Below are positions 1 to 6,525 of a stretch of DNA of 6,913 bases, piece after piece. The position numbers and the translations under genes are program-made. This stretch comes from JBJHBY01 sp050485745 (GTDB taxonomy: Bacteria > Pseudomonadota > Gammaproteobacteria > Pseudomonadales > CAMLJR01). Each line of letters begins with the position of its first letter. The stretch's first letter is position 1. The stretch spans positions 1 to 6,913 of the forward strand of contig JBJHBY010000192.1 of the NCBI GenBank assembly GCA_050485745.1, read 5' to 3'. The notes under the pieces were generated by a model. It was given only the letters and a program-made list of their open reading frames with translations, was not told where the DNA came from and did no database searches.

Positions 1-450
1 GCCGCCTACACCGCGGGCGAGGCCGCACCCGCGGCCTGGGTCGCCGAGGCCGAACTGGCCACGGACATCACTCTCCTCAGCCCCTCCGCCGATGAAGTCG
101 CACGCCTGCGCGACGCCGGCCTGGAGGTGATCGAACTGCCAGCCGGCGTCTACCGCAGCCAGGCGGTGGACACGCCCATCCAGGTCATCCCCTTCTTCTA
201 TGGTTTCCACGTCGGCACCGAGGTGCCCGCCGAGGATGTGTATCGCATGCTGCGCATCATCGAGCAGCACACCCGGGAACTGGCCACAGCCGACGCGGTG
301 TTCGCACAGCTTGCCGAGGACATGCCGGGCCTGCAGGTGCGCGGCGTCGCCGCCAGCATCAACGATGCGCGGGTGCATCCGGGCCTGGCGCGCTACCTGC
401 GCGAACACGGCGTCTGGAATTCCGCCTGGGATGAGCGCATCGCACAGTGA
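1..450 (+). CDS. TAXI family TRAP transporter solute-binding protein, C-terminal part (5' end outside window)
   Basis: Periplasmic substrate-capturing subunit of a TRAP uptake system, seen only as its last 149 residues; the frame is open to the left edge, so the signal peptide and first lobe are missing. An internal ATG at 127 is not the true start. The visible part has the TAXI-family C-terminal layout: a stretch reading ITLLSPSADEVARL, then IELPAGVYRSQ (family pattern P-A-G-x-Y-x-x-Q), then an EDVYRML segment, and HPGLARYLREHGVW near the end, matching the usual HPGA-x-x-Y-x-x-x-G close. The stop TGA (448-450) overlaps the GTG start of the permease gene by four bases, which implies translational coupling and one transport system. 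TAXI proteins are often loosely annotated as glutamate or immunogenic-protein-like, but the substrate cannot be read from this fragment. Family assignment is well supported; substrate unknown. Confidence 0.85.
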   Translation, partial: AAYTAGEAAPAAWVAEAELATDITLLSPSADEVARLRDAGLEVIELPAGVYRSQAVDTPIQVIPFFYGFHVGTEVPAEDVYRMLRIIEQHTRELATADAVFAQLAEDMPGLQVRGVAASINDARVHPGLARYLREHGVWNSAWDERIAQ

Positions 451-2354
451 GGGGAGGCAGCACAGCGAACAACATCGGCGGCGGCCTGTTCGCGCTGCTG
501 ACACTACTGTTCGGCGGCGGCCTGCTGTTCTACTACGGCAGTGGCACCGGCGGCCCCATGCTGCTGGCGGTGGCGATGCTGCCCCTGGCACTGGCCCTGC
601 TCAACCTCGATGCCGCACGCCAGGGCCTGCTCTACCCCGCCCTGACACATCCCTGGCAGCTCGCACTGGCCCTGCTCGGGACCACCCTCGCCCTGGGCGC
701 CGCGCTGTACCTGCTGCGGGCCTTCGACGCCATCCGCATCGAGCGCGCCGGCTTCTGGAGTGGCGCGGACCTGCTCGCCGGCGGCGTGGTGGTGGCCCTG
801 GTGCTGGAGTATTGCTGGCGCCGCTACCGTGCACTGTTCGTGATCAACCTGCTGTTGCTGTTGTATGCCGTGTACGGTGCCTGGCTACCCGGCGCCCTGC
901 AGCACCCCGGCATCAGCTGGACCCGGGCCTTGAGCGCCGCCAGCCTGGAGATGAGCACCGGCGTTTTCGATCGCCTGGCACAGCTCGGCCTGACCCTGAT
1001 CGGCGCCTTCATCCTGGTGCTCAGCACCCTGCGCGCCTTCGGCTGCATCGATGCCATTCTCAAGGCCAGCGGACGCCTCGCCACACGCTCGCCCCAGTGG
1101 CTGCCCCAGGCCGCGGTGGCGGGCTCCTTCGCGGTGGCCTCGGTCAGCGGCAGTGGCGCCGCCAACGCCGCCACCACCGGCAGCGCCACCATTCCCGCGC
1201 TGATCCGCGCCGGCTTTCCCCGGGTCCAGGCCGCCGCGGTGGAAACCGCCGCCTCCCTCGGCGGGCAGCTGATGCCGCCGCTGATGGGTATCGCCGCCTT
1301 CATGATGGCGGAGCTGATGGGGGTGAGTTACTTCGACGTAGTGGCACGGGGCTTTGTGCCGGCGCTGCTGTTCTTCCTGGGCGTCAGTGCCGGGGTCTAT
1401 CTGCTGGCGCGACGCCACCGGGCCGGCCTGCAGGCGCCGGCGCGTCAGGCACTGGACCGCTTCGATCTGCTCCGCCTGCTGGCCTGGCTGCTGTCCATCG
1501 CGGCCCTGGTGTGGCTGATGGGGGTGCAGCGCGAGCCCGCCATGCGCGCCGCGGGGCAGGTGTTCCTGGGCCTGCTGCCGGTGCTGCTGGCACTGCAACT
1601 GTGGCAGGCCCGGGGCAACTGGCACCGGACGCTGGCGCCACTGCCGGAACTGCTGCGCCACTTCGCCATCACCACCTCGGAGCTGACCGTGCTGCTGGCC
1701 AGCCTGGGGATTCTCACCGCCCTGTTCACCATCACCGGCGTGCCCACCCAGGTCGGGGTGCTGGTGATGGAAATGGCCCAGGTGCATCTGGTGCTGATGG
1801 TACTGGTGGCCTTTGCCTTCGGCTACCTGGTGGGCATGGGGCTGCCGGCGGCGCCCACCTATATCATCCTCGCGGTGGTGATCGCGCCGTTCATGATCCG
1901 CGCCGGCATCGAGCCCTGGGTGGTGCACTTCTTTGCCTTCTTCGTGGCCGTGTTCGGCGAGTTGTCGCCGCCGACCTCGGTCACCGCCGCGGTCACCGCG
2001 CGCATCGCCGAGGCGCCCTTCACCCGTACCATGGTCGCCGCCATGGGCCTGTGCCTGCCCCTGCTGGTGCTGACCGCGGCGGTGTTCACCCGTCCCGCCC
2101 TGGTGCTGGAACCCGGGCTGCCGCAACTCGGTGCCGCAGTGCTCACCGGCATTGGCATCCTCGGCCTGACCCTGGCCCTGCAGGGGCAGCTGCACCGCGC
2201 CAGAATGACCGACCGGGGCCTGCGACTGTTGCTCGCGGCCCTGTCCCTCGGCGCCATCCTGCACCCGGCCGACACACTGGCCGGTGCCTGCGCACTGGCC
2301 AGCGTGGCACTCGCCGGAGCCTGCCTGTTGCGCCACCGCGCGGGCAGCGGGTAG
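447..2354 (+). CDS. TRAP transporter permease, fused small and large membrane subunits (TAXI type)
   Basis: Inner-membrane subunit that moves the substrate delivered by the preceding binding protein, driven by an ion gradient in this family. The 635 residues are highly hydrophobic, with many predicted membrane spans. The first roughly 150 residues resemble the small DctQ-like part and the remainder the DctM-like part, as is usual for TAXI systems. Signatures seen: SVSGSGAAN followed by ATTGS and IP at about 232-250; GGQLMPPLMGIAAFMMAE shortly after; GMGLPAAPTYI at about 463-472; ELSPPTSV at about 505-512. The two PP-containing hairpin motifs are the paired substrate/ion-site repeats of this family. 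The GTG start at 447 overlaps the upstream stop (GTGA); a weak purine-rich GGGATGAG lies about 11 bases before it. Length is normal for a fused TAXI permease, and no frameshift is seen. The first residues are the least certain, because no better start exists nearby. Confidence 0.92.
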   Translation: MRGGSTANNIGGGLFALLTLLFGGGLLFYYGSGTGGPMLLAVAMLPLALALLNLDAARQGLLYPALTHPWQLALALLGTTLALGAALYLLRAFDAIRIERAGFWSGADLLAGGVVVALVLEYCWRRYRALFVINLLLLLYAVYGAWLPGALQHPGISWTRALSAASLEMSTGVFDRLAQLGLTLIGAFILVLSTLRAFGCIDAILKASGRLATRSPQWLPQAAVAGSFAVASVSGSGAANAATTGSATIPALIRAGFPRVQAAAVETAASLGGQLMPPLMGIAAFMMAELMGVSYFDVVARGFVPALLFFLGVSAGVYLLARRHRAGLQAPARQALDRFDLLRLLAWLLSIAALVWLMGVQREPAMRAAGQVFLGLLPVLLALQLWQARGNWHRTLAPLPELLRHFAITTSELTVLLASLGILTALFTITGVPTQVGVLVMEMAQVHLVLMVLVAFAFGYLVGMGLPAAPTYIILAVVIAPFMIRAGIEPWVVHFFAFFVAVFGELSPPTSVTAAVTARIAEAPFTRTMVAAMGLCLPLLVLTAAVFTRPALVLEPGLPQLGAAVLTGIGILGLTLALQGQLHRARMTDRGLRLLLAALSLGAILHPADTLAGACALASVALAGACLLRHRAGSG

Positions 2355-2379
2355 AGAAACAGACCGTTCTCAATGCCAC

Positions 2380-2401
2380 AGCGGCACGACAAACCGCTTT
2401 T
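2380..2401 (+). terminator. Weak intrinsic terminator candidate after the TRAP genes
   Basis: A 5-bp stem AGCGG (2380-2384) pairs with CCGCT (2394-2398) around a 9-base loop and runs directly into four T residues (2398-2401). It lies 26 bases past the permease stop, where a terminator would be expected. The stem is short and the T run is short, so this is at best a weak Rho-independent terminator. A second 5-bp hairpin, GAGAA/TTCTC at 2354-2371, precedes it and has no T run. Confidence 0.35.
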
Positions 2402-2407
2402 CACAAC

Positions 2408-2435
2408 TAGCCAGTTAATACGACCGCCTTATAAA
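2408..2435 (+). promoter_or_regulatory. Candidate sigma-70 promoter for the SDR gene
   Basis: The 116-base gap between the permease and the SDR gene is clearly AT-richer than the coding sequence around it. It carries TATAAA (2430-2435), a 5-of-6 match to the -10 box, and TAGCCA (2408-2413), a 4-of-6 match to the -35 box, with a 16-base spacer. Transcription would begin near 2442 and leave a leader of about 29 bases containing the ribosome site at 2456-2462. The -35 box is weak, so the exact promoter is an inference. Confidence 0.4.
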
Positions 2436-2470
2436 ATCCCATCACAACCACTCACGGGAGGTACATCAGC

Positions 2471-3220
2471 ATGGGCAAGCTGCAGGACAAACGCATCATC
2501 GTCACCGGCGGCGCCGGCGGCATCGGCCACGCCGCCGTGCAGCTGTTCGCGCGGGAGGGCGCCCGGGTCGCCTGTACCATTAATCAATCCACACCCAAGC
2601 TGCCCGACGGGGTGATCAGTGCCCGCTGTGACATAGGCGACCGCGCCGACGTCAACCGGGTGTTCGACCAGCTGGTGGAACAGCTCGGCGGGCTGGACGT
2701 GCTGGTGCACGCCGCGGGTGTGCACGGCAGCTGCGCGGCGGAGGCGGTGGACGCGGAACACTGGGACTGGATGTTCGACCGCAACGGAAAGGGCACGGTG
2801 TGGACCAACCAGGCCGCCTGGCGGCACCTGCGCCAGGGGGGCGGCTCGATCGTCAACATGGGCTCGGTGGAGGGCGTGCGCGGCTTTCCCGGCAATGCCA
2901 TCTACGCCGCCTCGCGCGGCGCGGTGATGGCCTGGACCCGCAGCGTCGCCCGCGAATGGGGCGCCGCCGGTGTGCGCGTCAACTGCGTGGCGCCGGCCAT
3001 TCACACCGACATCTACCAGCGCCAGCGCGATGCCATGGATGCGGACAGCCTGGCACTGATGGACGCGGCCCTGGCCCAGACCATCCCCCTGGGCGGCAAG
3101 CTCGGCGACCCGCTGCAGGACATGGCCCCGGTACTCGCGTTTCTCGCCAGCGATGATTCCCGTTTCATCACTGGCCAGACCATCGCCGTGGACGGCGGCC
3201 TGATGATGCTGGGTTCCTGA
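2471..3220 (+). CDS. SDR family NAD(P)-dependent oxidoreductase with Arg in the YxxxK position
   Basis: Cytosolic short-chain dehydrogenase/reductase of 249 residues, the classical length. It has the Rossmann dinucleotide motif TGGAGGIG at 12-19, HAAG at 80-83 in place of the usual NNAG, the catalytic-type Asn at 105 (RNGKG), Ser132 in NMGSVEG, and Tyr145 thirteen residues later. The C-terminus FITGQTIAVDGG is typical of the family. The fourth catalytic position is unusual: the motif reads YAASR, with Arg149 where Lys is nearly invariant. The end of the second strand (ACTINQST) has neither the Asp that marks NAD preference nor a clear NADP-type Arg, so the cofactor is open. The ATG at 2471 is preceded by a strong GGGAGGT ribosome site (2456-2462) with 8 bases of spacing, supporting this start. 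The upstream TRAP genes share its strand but are separated by a terminator and promoter candidate. The substrate cannot be named. Confidence 0.92.
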   Translation: MGKLQDKRIIVTGGAGGIGHAAVQLFAREGARVACTINQSTPKLPDGVISARCDIGDRADVNRVFDQLVEQLGGLDVLVHAAGVHGSCAAEAVDAEHWDWMFDRNGKGTVWTNQAAWRHLRQGGGSIVNMGSVEGVRGFPGNAIYAASRGAVMAWTRSVAREWGAAGVRVNCVAPAIHTDIYQRQRDAMDADSLALMDAALAQTIPLGGKLGDPLQDMAPVLAFLASDDSRFITGQTIAVDGGLMMLGS

Positions 3221-3247
3221 CCGGGCACAAACCCATGGTGTGCCGGG
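3221..3247 (+). other. Inverted repeat directly after the SDR stop codon
   Basis: GGCACA (3224-3229) pairs perfectly with TGTGCC (3239-3244) around a 9-base loop. The stem can be extended by two more C-G pairs (3221-3222 with 3246-3247) across one G-G mismatch. It begins at the first base after the SDR stop. No T run follows (the sequence continues GGTGGTAAG), so it does not meet the usual intrinsic-terminator pattern. It could protect the mRNA 3' end or attenuate read-through into the protease gene. The remaining 44 bases up to that gene show no clear -10/-35 pair. Confidence 0.3.
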
Positions 3248-3291
3248 GGTGGTAAGCTGATGTTTCCGATTGCCGTCAGACGTGCCGCACC

Positions 3292-4419
3292 ATGCGCTGG
3301 TCCTGGAAAATTGCCCGCATCAAGGGTATCGATGTCTCCATTCACGCCACCTTTGGCCTGATCCTCATCTGGGCCGCCATCGTGGTCTGGAAGCACACCC
3401 AGAACCCGGTGGCGGTGGCCCAGGGCATCGCCTTTGTGCTGTTGCTGTTCGTGTGCGTGGTGCTGCACGAATTCGGCCACGCCCTCACCGCGCGGCGCTT
3501 CGGCATCACCACCCGCAGCATCACCCTGCTGCCCATCGGCGGCGTCGCGGCGATGGAAAAAATGCCCGAGGACCCGCGCCAGGAAATGCTGGTGGCGGCG
3601 GCGGGGCCGGCGGTCAACCTGGCCATCGCCGGGGTGCTGGCACTTGGCCTGCTGCTCAGCCAGACCCCGCCGCCGGTGATCACCGAGGACGCCCCGCCGC
3701 TGCTGTTCACCGGCTTCGCCGCGTTCGTCTACCAGTTGCTGTTCATCAATATCCTGCTCGCCGTGTTCAACATGGTGCCGGCCTTTCCCATGGACGGCGG
3801 GCGCGTGCTGCGCGCCGCGCTGGCGCTGCGCATGGACCACGCCGAGGCCACCCGCCGCGCCGCGACCGTCGGACAGATGCTGGCCCTGTTGATGTTCGTG
3901 CTGGGCCTGCTCTACAACCCCTTCCTGATGCTGATTGCCGTATTCGTGTGGCTGGGTGCCAGCGCCGAGTCCAGCAGCGAGCAGCTGCAGGCGGCGCTGG
4001 CCCGCGCCGGGGCCGAGCAGAGCATGGTCACCCGGTTCGAATGCCTGGATGCGCGGGATGCACTGTACAAGGCCATCGACCTGACCCTGCATACGGACCA
4101 GAAGCACTACCCGGTGACCCGCAGCGGCGAGGCCCCGCGCCTGCTCACCCAGAAGCAACTGCTGCAGGCCCTGCGCGAGCACAGCGAGCACACCCCGGTG
4201 GGCGCACTGGACCTGCCGCGGCTGGAGACCGTGGATATCCGCCAGCCCATGAACGAGATCGTGCAGCAGCTGCAGCGCTGCCCCGGGCAGGTGCTGGGCG
4301 TGATGGAGGGGAGCCGGCTCAGCGGATTGATTCATCTGGAGAACATCATCGAGCTGATGCGTATCGACGAGGCACTGCAGGCCCACCGGCAGCAGGTCGC
4401 CAGCCGCCGCAGTTATTGA
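3292..4419 (+). CDS. Site-2 protease family (M50) intramembrane metalloprotease with C-terminal CBS-like region
   Basis: Membrane-embedded zinc protease of 375 residues, of the group that cuts membrane-bound proteins such as anti-sigma factors or regulators. The zinc motif HEFGH is at 59-63 inside the second hydrophobic segment; GPAVN (105-109) and the third zinc ligand Asp168 in NMVPAFPMDGGR (160-171) complete the active site, so it looks catalytically intact. Hydrophobic spans lie near 19-33, 42-66, 99-122, 143-165 and 188-212. After a charged linker, residues about 245-360 look like a cytosolic CBS-domain pair: strand-helix pattern, PVGALDLP in the middle, and SGLIHLENIIELMRI at the end. 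No PDZ domain is visible, which separates it from RseP. The N-terminus (IKGIDVSIHATF) matches the conserved beginning of the family, supporting ATG 3292 even though no good Shine-Dalgarno is present. It may be read through from the SDR gene 71 bases upstream. Its substrate is unknown. Confidence 0.9.
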   Translation: MRWSWKIARIKGIDVSIHATFGLILIWAAIVVWKHTQNPVAVAQGIAFVLLLFVCVVLHEFGHALTARRFGITTRSITLLPIGGVAAMEKMPEDPRQEMLVAAAGPAVNLAIAGVLALGLLLSQTPPPVITEDAPPLLFTGFAAFVYQLLFINILLAVFNMVPAFPMDGGRVLRAALALRMDHAEATRRAATVGQMLALLMFVLGLLYNPFLMLIAVFVWLGASAESSSEQLQAALARAGAEQSMVTRFECLDARDALYKAIDLTLHTDQKHYPVTRSGEAPRLLTQKQLLQALREHSEHTPVGALDLPRLETVDIRQPMNEIVQQLQRCPGQVLGVMEGSRLSGLIHLENIIELMRIDEALQAHRQQVASRRSY

Positions 4420-4426
4420 TGGCGAC

Positions 4427-4444
4427 CGGGCTCAGCGTAGCCCG
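4427..4444. other. GC-rich hairpin at the convergent gene ends
   Basis: CGGGCT (4427-4432) pairs perfectly with AGCCCG (4439-4444) around a 6-base loop. It sits at the tail-to-tail junction, where the protease gene and the MATE gene end only 12 bases apart, and it includes the MATE stop codon (4432-4434). A competing stem CCCGC/GCGGG (4441-4445 with 4454-4458) overlaps it. Neither strand has a T run next to it. It may act as a barrier to opposing transcripts, but a standard intrinsic terminator is not supported. Confidence 0.3.
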
Positions 4445-5766
4445 CGAAAGGCAGCGGGATATTGCAGCAACAGGGCCAGCGCACGGAGCACTACGAACAG
4501 CACAAAGGCAGACCACAGCCCCGCGTTGCCCCACAGTGCTACCAGGGGCAGCAGGCACAGGGCAAACAACCCGGTCGACAACAGCGAGGCATTGCGCAGG
4601 GCGCGGGTGCGGGTGGTGCCGATGAACAGCCCGTCGAGCTGGAATGCGGCGAACGACAGCAACACGTACAGCGCGCAGAACGGCAGGTAGGCCAGCGCCG
4701 CCTCGCGCACCGGCTCGATGCCGGTGAGCAGGCCGATCACCCAGGGCCCCACACCCAGCCACAGCAGCGCCAGCAACAGCGCAGTAAGCCCGGCGAGCAC
4801 GCTGCTGCGGCGCAGTACGTCGCGAAAGGCCTGGCGCTGCCCCGCGCCCCAGGCGCGTCCCGCCAGGGCCTCGGTGGTAAAGGCAAAACCGTCGAGAAAA
4901 AACGCACTGAACGCCACCAGCTGCAACAACACGTGGTTGGCCGCGAGAGTCACATCACCGAGGCGCGCACCCTGGTCGGTAAACAGGGCAAAGCCCAGCA
5001 ACAGAGACAGCGTGCGCAGCAGGATGTCGCCATTCGCCGCCAGCAATTGGCGCATGCCGGCGGCATCCGCCAGCACCCGGCGCAAATGCCGCACCACGGT
5101 GGCGCGATCAACTCCGGCGCGGCGCCACAGCCAGGCCCCGAGCAGGGCCAGGGTCAGCCACTCCGCCAGGGCGGTGCCCAGCCCGATGCCCGGCGCGCCC
5201 CAGCCCAGCACGCCGGCGAACAGTACATCCAGCAGGGCATTCAGGCCGTTCAGCAGCAACTGCGCCGCCAGCAGCAGCCGGGTGGCGCCGCTGCCGATCA
5301 GATAACCCATCAGCACATACAGGCACAGGGTCGCCGGCGCGCCCCAGATGCGCCACTCGAAATACGCCCGCGTCACCCCGGACACCTCGGCACTGGCGCC
5401 GAACAGGCGCAAGGCCAGCGCCAGCAGCGGCGCCTGCAACAGCATCAGCAGCAAGCCGATGCCGCTGCCCAGCAACAGGCCGCGCAACAATGTTGACGCG
5501 ACCGCGGCGGTGTCCCCCCGGCCCTCGGCCTGGGCGACGAAACCGCTGGTGCTCATGCGCAGGAAGCCAAAGCCCCAGAACAGAAAACTGAACAGCAGGC
5601 TGCCCAGGGCGATGGCGCCGAGGTCCACCGCGCTGCCGGTGTGGCCGATCACCGCGGTGTCGACCAGGCCCAGCATCGGCGTGGCGCTGTTGGCGAGGAT
5701 CACCGGGATCGCCAGGGCCAGAATGCGGCGATAGCCCGGAGCCGGGCGGGATGCAGTGGCAGTCAT
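4432..5766 (-). CDS. MATE family efflux transporter, DinF-like subgroup
   Basis: Inner-membrane multidrug/toxin exporter of 444 residues, driven by proton or sodium import in this family. The length and about twelve hydrophobic segments are normal for MATE proteins. The first half opens with AIPVILANSATPMLGLVDTAVIGHTG (about 19-44), which holds the conserved Asp36 of the N-lobe. The second half carries GARLGDVTLAAN (266-277) followed by LDGFAFTTEALAGRAWGAG (291-309), a signature of the DinF subgroup rather than of NorM. E. coli dinF lies next to lexA; here the neighbour is a TetR regulator, so I do not assign the name. The ATG at 5766 is 22 bases after the tetR stop, and no clear Shine-Dalgarno is visible in that gap, so translation may depend on coupling to tetR. 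No alternative in-frame start is available in the gap. The exported compound is unknown. Confidence 0.92.
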   Translation of the reverse strand: MTATASRPAPGYRRILALAIPVILANSATPMLGLVDTAVIGHTGSAVDLGAIALGSLLFSFLFWGFGFLRMSTSGFVAQAEGRGDTAAVASTLLRGLLLGSGIGLLLMLLQAPLLALALRLFGASAEVSGVTRAYFEWRIWGAPATLCLYVLMGYLIGSGATRLLLAAQLLLNGLNALLDVLFAGVLGWGAPGIGLGTALAEWLTLALLGAWLWRRAGVDRATVVRHLRRVLADAAGMRQLLAANGDILLRTLSLLLGFALFTDQGARLGDVTLAANHVLLQLVAFSAFFLDGFAFTTEALAGRAWGAGQRQAFRDVLRRSSVLAGLTALLLALLWLGVGPWVIGLLTGIEPVREAALAYLPFCALYVLLSFAAFQLDGLFIGTTRTRALRNASLLSTGLFALCLLPLVALWGNAGLWSAFVLFVVLRALALLLQYPAAFRGLR

Positions 5767-5788
5767 CGCTGCGGGTACCGGCGTCGGC

Positions 5789-6397
5789 TCAGTCGAGCAG
5801 GCGCAGCAGGCGCCCGACCAGAAAGGGAATCTCCTTGCCGAGATTGAACAGGCGCGGGGCGAACAGCCAGCTCTGGGTGATGCCCATCAACGCGGCATAG
5901 ACCACCAGGGCATGGCGCTCCGGATCCTCCGCGCTGGCGCCGATCTGGCCGCGCCGCTGGGCCTCGGCGATGCGTGCAGCCAAAGCGCTGATGATGTGCC
6001 GGGTGAGGCGGCGCTCGCGGCGCAGGGTGGCGGACAGGGATTCGGTCAGCTCGGTCTTGTTGAGCAGGATCTCGAAGGACTGGCGAAACCAGGCATCACC
6101 GGCCAGCAGCTCCAGCCAGCGCCGTGCAAAGTCGCCAATCGCGACGAGCGGGTCCTCCCCCACGCCCTCGAGATCCCGGGCCAGTTGTTCCAGCGGCTCC
6201 TGCGAATAGGCCAGCACCGCCGCGTAGAGATCATCCTTGTTGCGAAAGTGCCAGTAGATCGGGCCGCGGCTGAAGCCGGCCTCGGTGGCGATCATCGCCA
6301 GGGTGGTGTTGCTGTAGCCGTTGCGGCTGAACAGGGCCAGCGCCGCCTCGATAATACTGAGGCGGGTCTGTTCGGCGTCTTCCTTGGTACGTCGCAT
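5789..6397 (-). CDS. TetR/AcrR family transcriptional regulator, probable local repressor of the MATE pump
   Basis: DNA-binding repressor of 202 residues, a typical TetR length. The N-terminal RRTKEDAEQTR followed by IIEAALALFSRNGYSNTTLAMIA and AGFSRGPIYWHFRNKDDL (41-57) is the helix-turn-helix of the AcrR/TtgR-like subgroup, which commonly regulates drug efflux genes. Residues from about 60 onward form the variable helical ligand and dimer region (FEILLNKTEL, then ERRLTRHIISALAARIAEAQRRGQIG). The ATG at 6397 has a GGAG ribosome site (complement of 6403-6406) 5 bases upstream. The MATE gene follows after 22 bases on the same strand, so the pair looks like a two-gene operon in which the regulator responds to a pump substrate. 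A promoter and a palindrome lie upstream at 6441-6472, consistent with autoregulation. The ligand is unknown, and activation rather than repression is not excluded. Confidence 0.93.
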   Translation of the reverse strand: MRRTKEDAEQTRLSIIEAALALFSRNGYSNTTLAMIATEAGFSRGPIYWHFRNKDDLYAAVLAYSQEPLEQLARDLEGVGEDPLVAIGDFARRWLELLAGDAWFRQSFEILLNKTELTESLSATLRRERRLTRHIISALAARIAEAQRRGQIGASAEDPERHALVVYAALMGITQSWLFAPRLFNLGKEIPFLVGRLLRLLD

Positions 6398-6440
6398 GGA
6401 TTCTCCGGAGCGGGCCGTGGCGGGTGGATCACCGGGTCGT

Positions 6441-6469
6441 ATTATTCACCTGCATCGGCCTTCGGCCAA
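6441..6469 (-). promoter_or_regulatory. Candidate sigma-70 promoter of tetR-MATE
   Basis: On the - strand, TTGGCC (complement of 6464-6469, 4 of 6 to the -35 consensus) is followed after exactly 17 bases by AATAAT (complement of 6441-6446, 5 of 6 to the -10 consensus). Transcription would start near 6434, giving a leader of about 37 bases that contains the tetR ribosome site. The spacing and the quality of the -10 box make this the best promoter in the window. It lies in a 128-base gap that is AT-richer than its surroundings. Confidence 0.5.
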
Positions 6470-6472
6470 TGC
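6452..6472. promoter_or_regulatory. Palindrome over the tetR promoter, candidate TetR operator
   Basis: Two 9-base arms, GCATCGGCC (6452-6460) and GGCCAATGC (6464-6472), are separated by TTC. They are perfectly complementary except for one pair, which becomes a G-U pair in the - strand RNA. The palindrome covers the -35 box and part of the spacer of the candidate tetR promoter, the position expected for a repressor operator. A third copy of the half site, GGCCAAT, lies at 6475-6481, 11 bases (about one helical turn) from the copy at 6464-6470. No T run follows on either strand, so an operator is preferred over a terminator. That the local TetR protein binds here is an inference. Confidence 0.45.
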
Positions 6473-6525
6473 CCGGCCAATATTCACCCGCAAGCCATCC
6501 AGGGCCGATGTCGTCGCTGCCGTGA

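Larger units (their letters stand above)
6441..6491. repeat. Pair of 13-base direct repeats flanking the palindrome
   Basis: ATTATTCACCTGC (6441-6453) and AATATTCACCCGC (6479-6491) match at 11 of 13 positions and are 38 bases apart start to start, one on each side of the palindrome at 6452-6472. On the - strand both read as GGTGAATA followed by AT-rich bases; the copy nearer tetR contains the candidate -10 box. They could be a second regulator site or a duplicated promoter element. Chance similarity cannot be excluded for a pair this short. Confidence 0.35.

Noticed and set aside
885..2336. 483-residue - strand open frame
   Set aside because: It lies antisense to the permease and is rich in Gln, Gly and His, the typical mirror of Leu/Ala/Val-rich membrane-protein codons. 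No domain is visible.
200..2410. 736-residue + strand open frame overlapping the TRAP permease
   Set aside because: It is a shadow frame over the permease gene in high-GC sequence, with a Pro/Arg/Ala-rich composition and no recognisable domain. The permease frame has clear TRAP motifs.
2471..3220. SDR gene assigned as FabG
   Set aside because: The sequence lacks Lys in the active-site motif and the NNAG motif, and no fatty acid synthesis genes are adjacent, so naming it fabG would be unsupported.
3013..4386. 457-residue - strand open frame
   Set aside because: It is antisense to the SDR end and the M50 protease, which both have intact family motifs, and it shows the same His/Gln/Gly-rich shadow composition.
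4462..5496. 344-residue + strand open frame with many Gln residues
   Set aside because: The Gln richness comes from reading Leu-rich MATE codons antisense. The MATE frame is convincing throughout.
6452..6472. The palindrome as an intrinsic terminator for the glutamine synthetase gene
   Set aside because: No T run follows on the - strand (the next bases are AGGTGAATAA), and the element coincides with a well-spaced promoter, so an operator is more likely.
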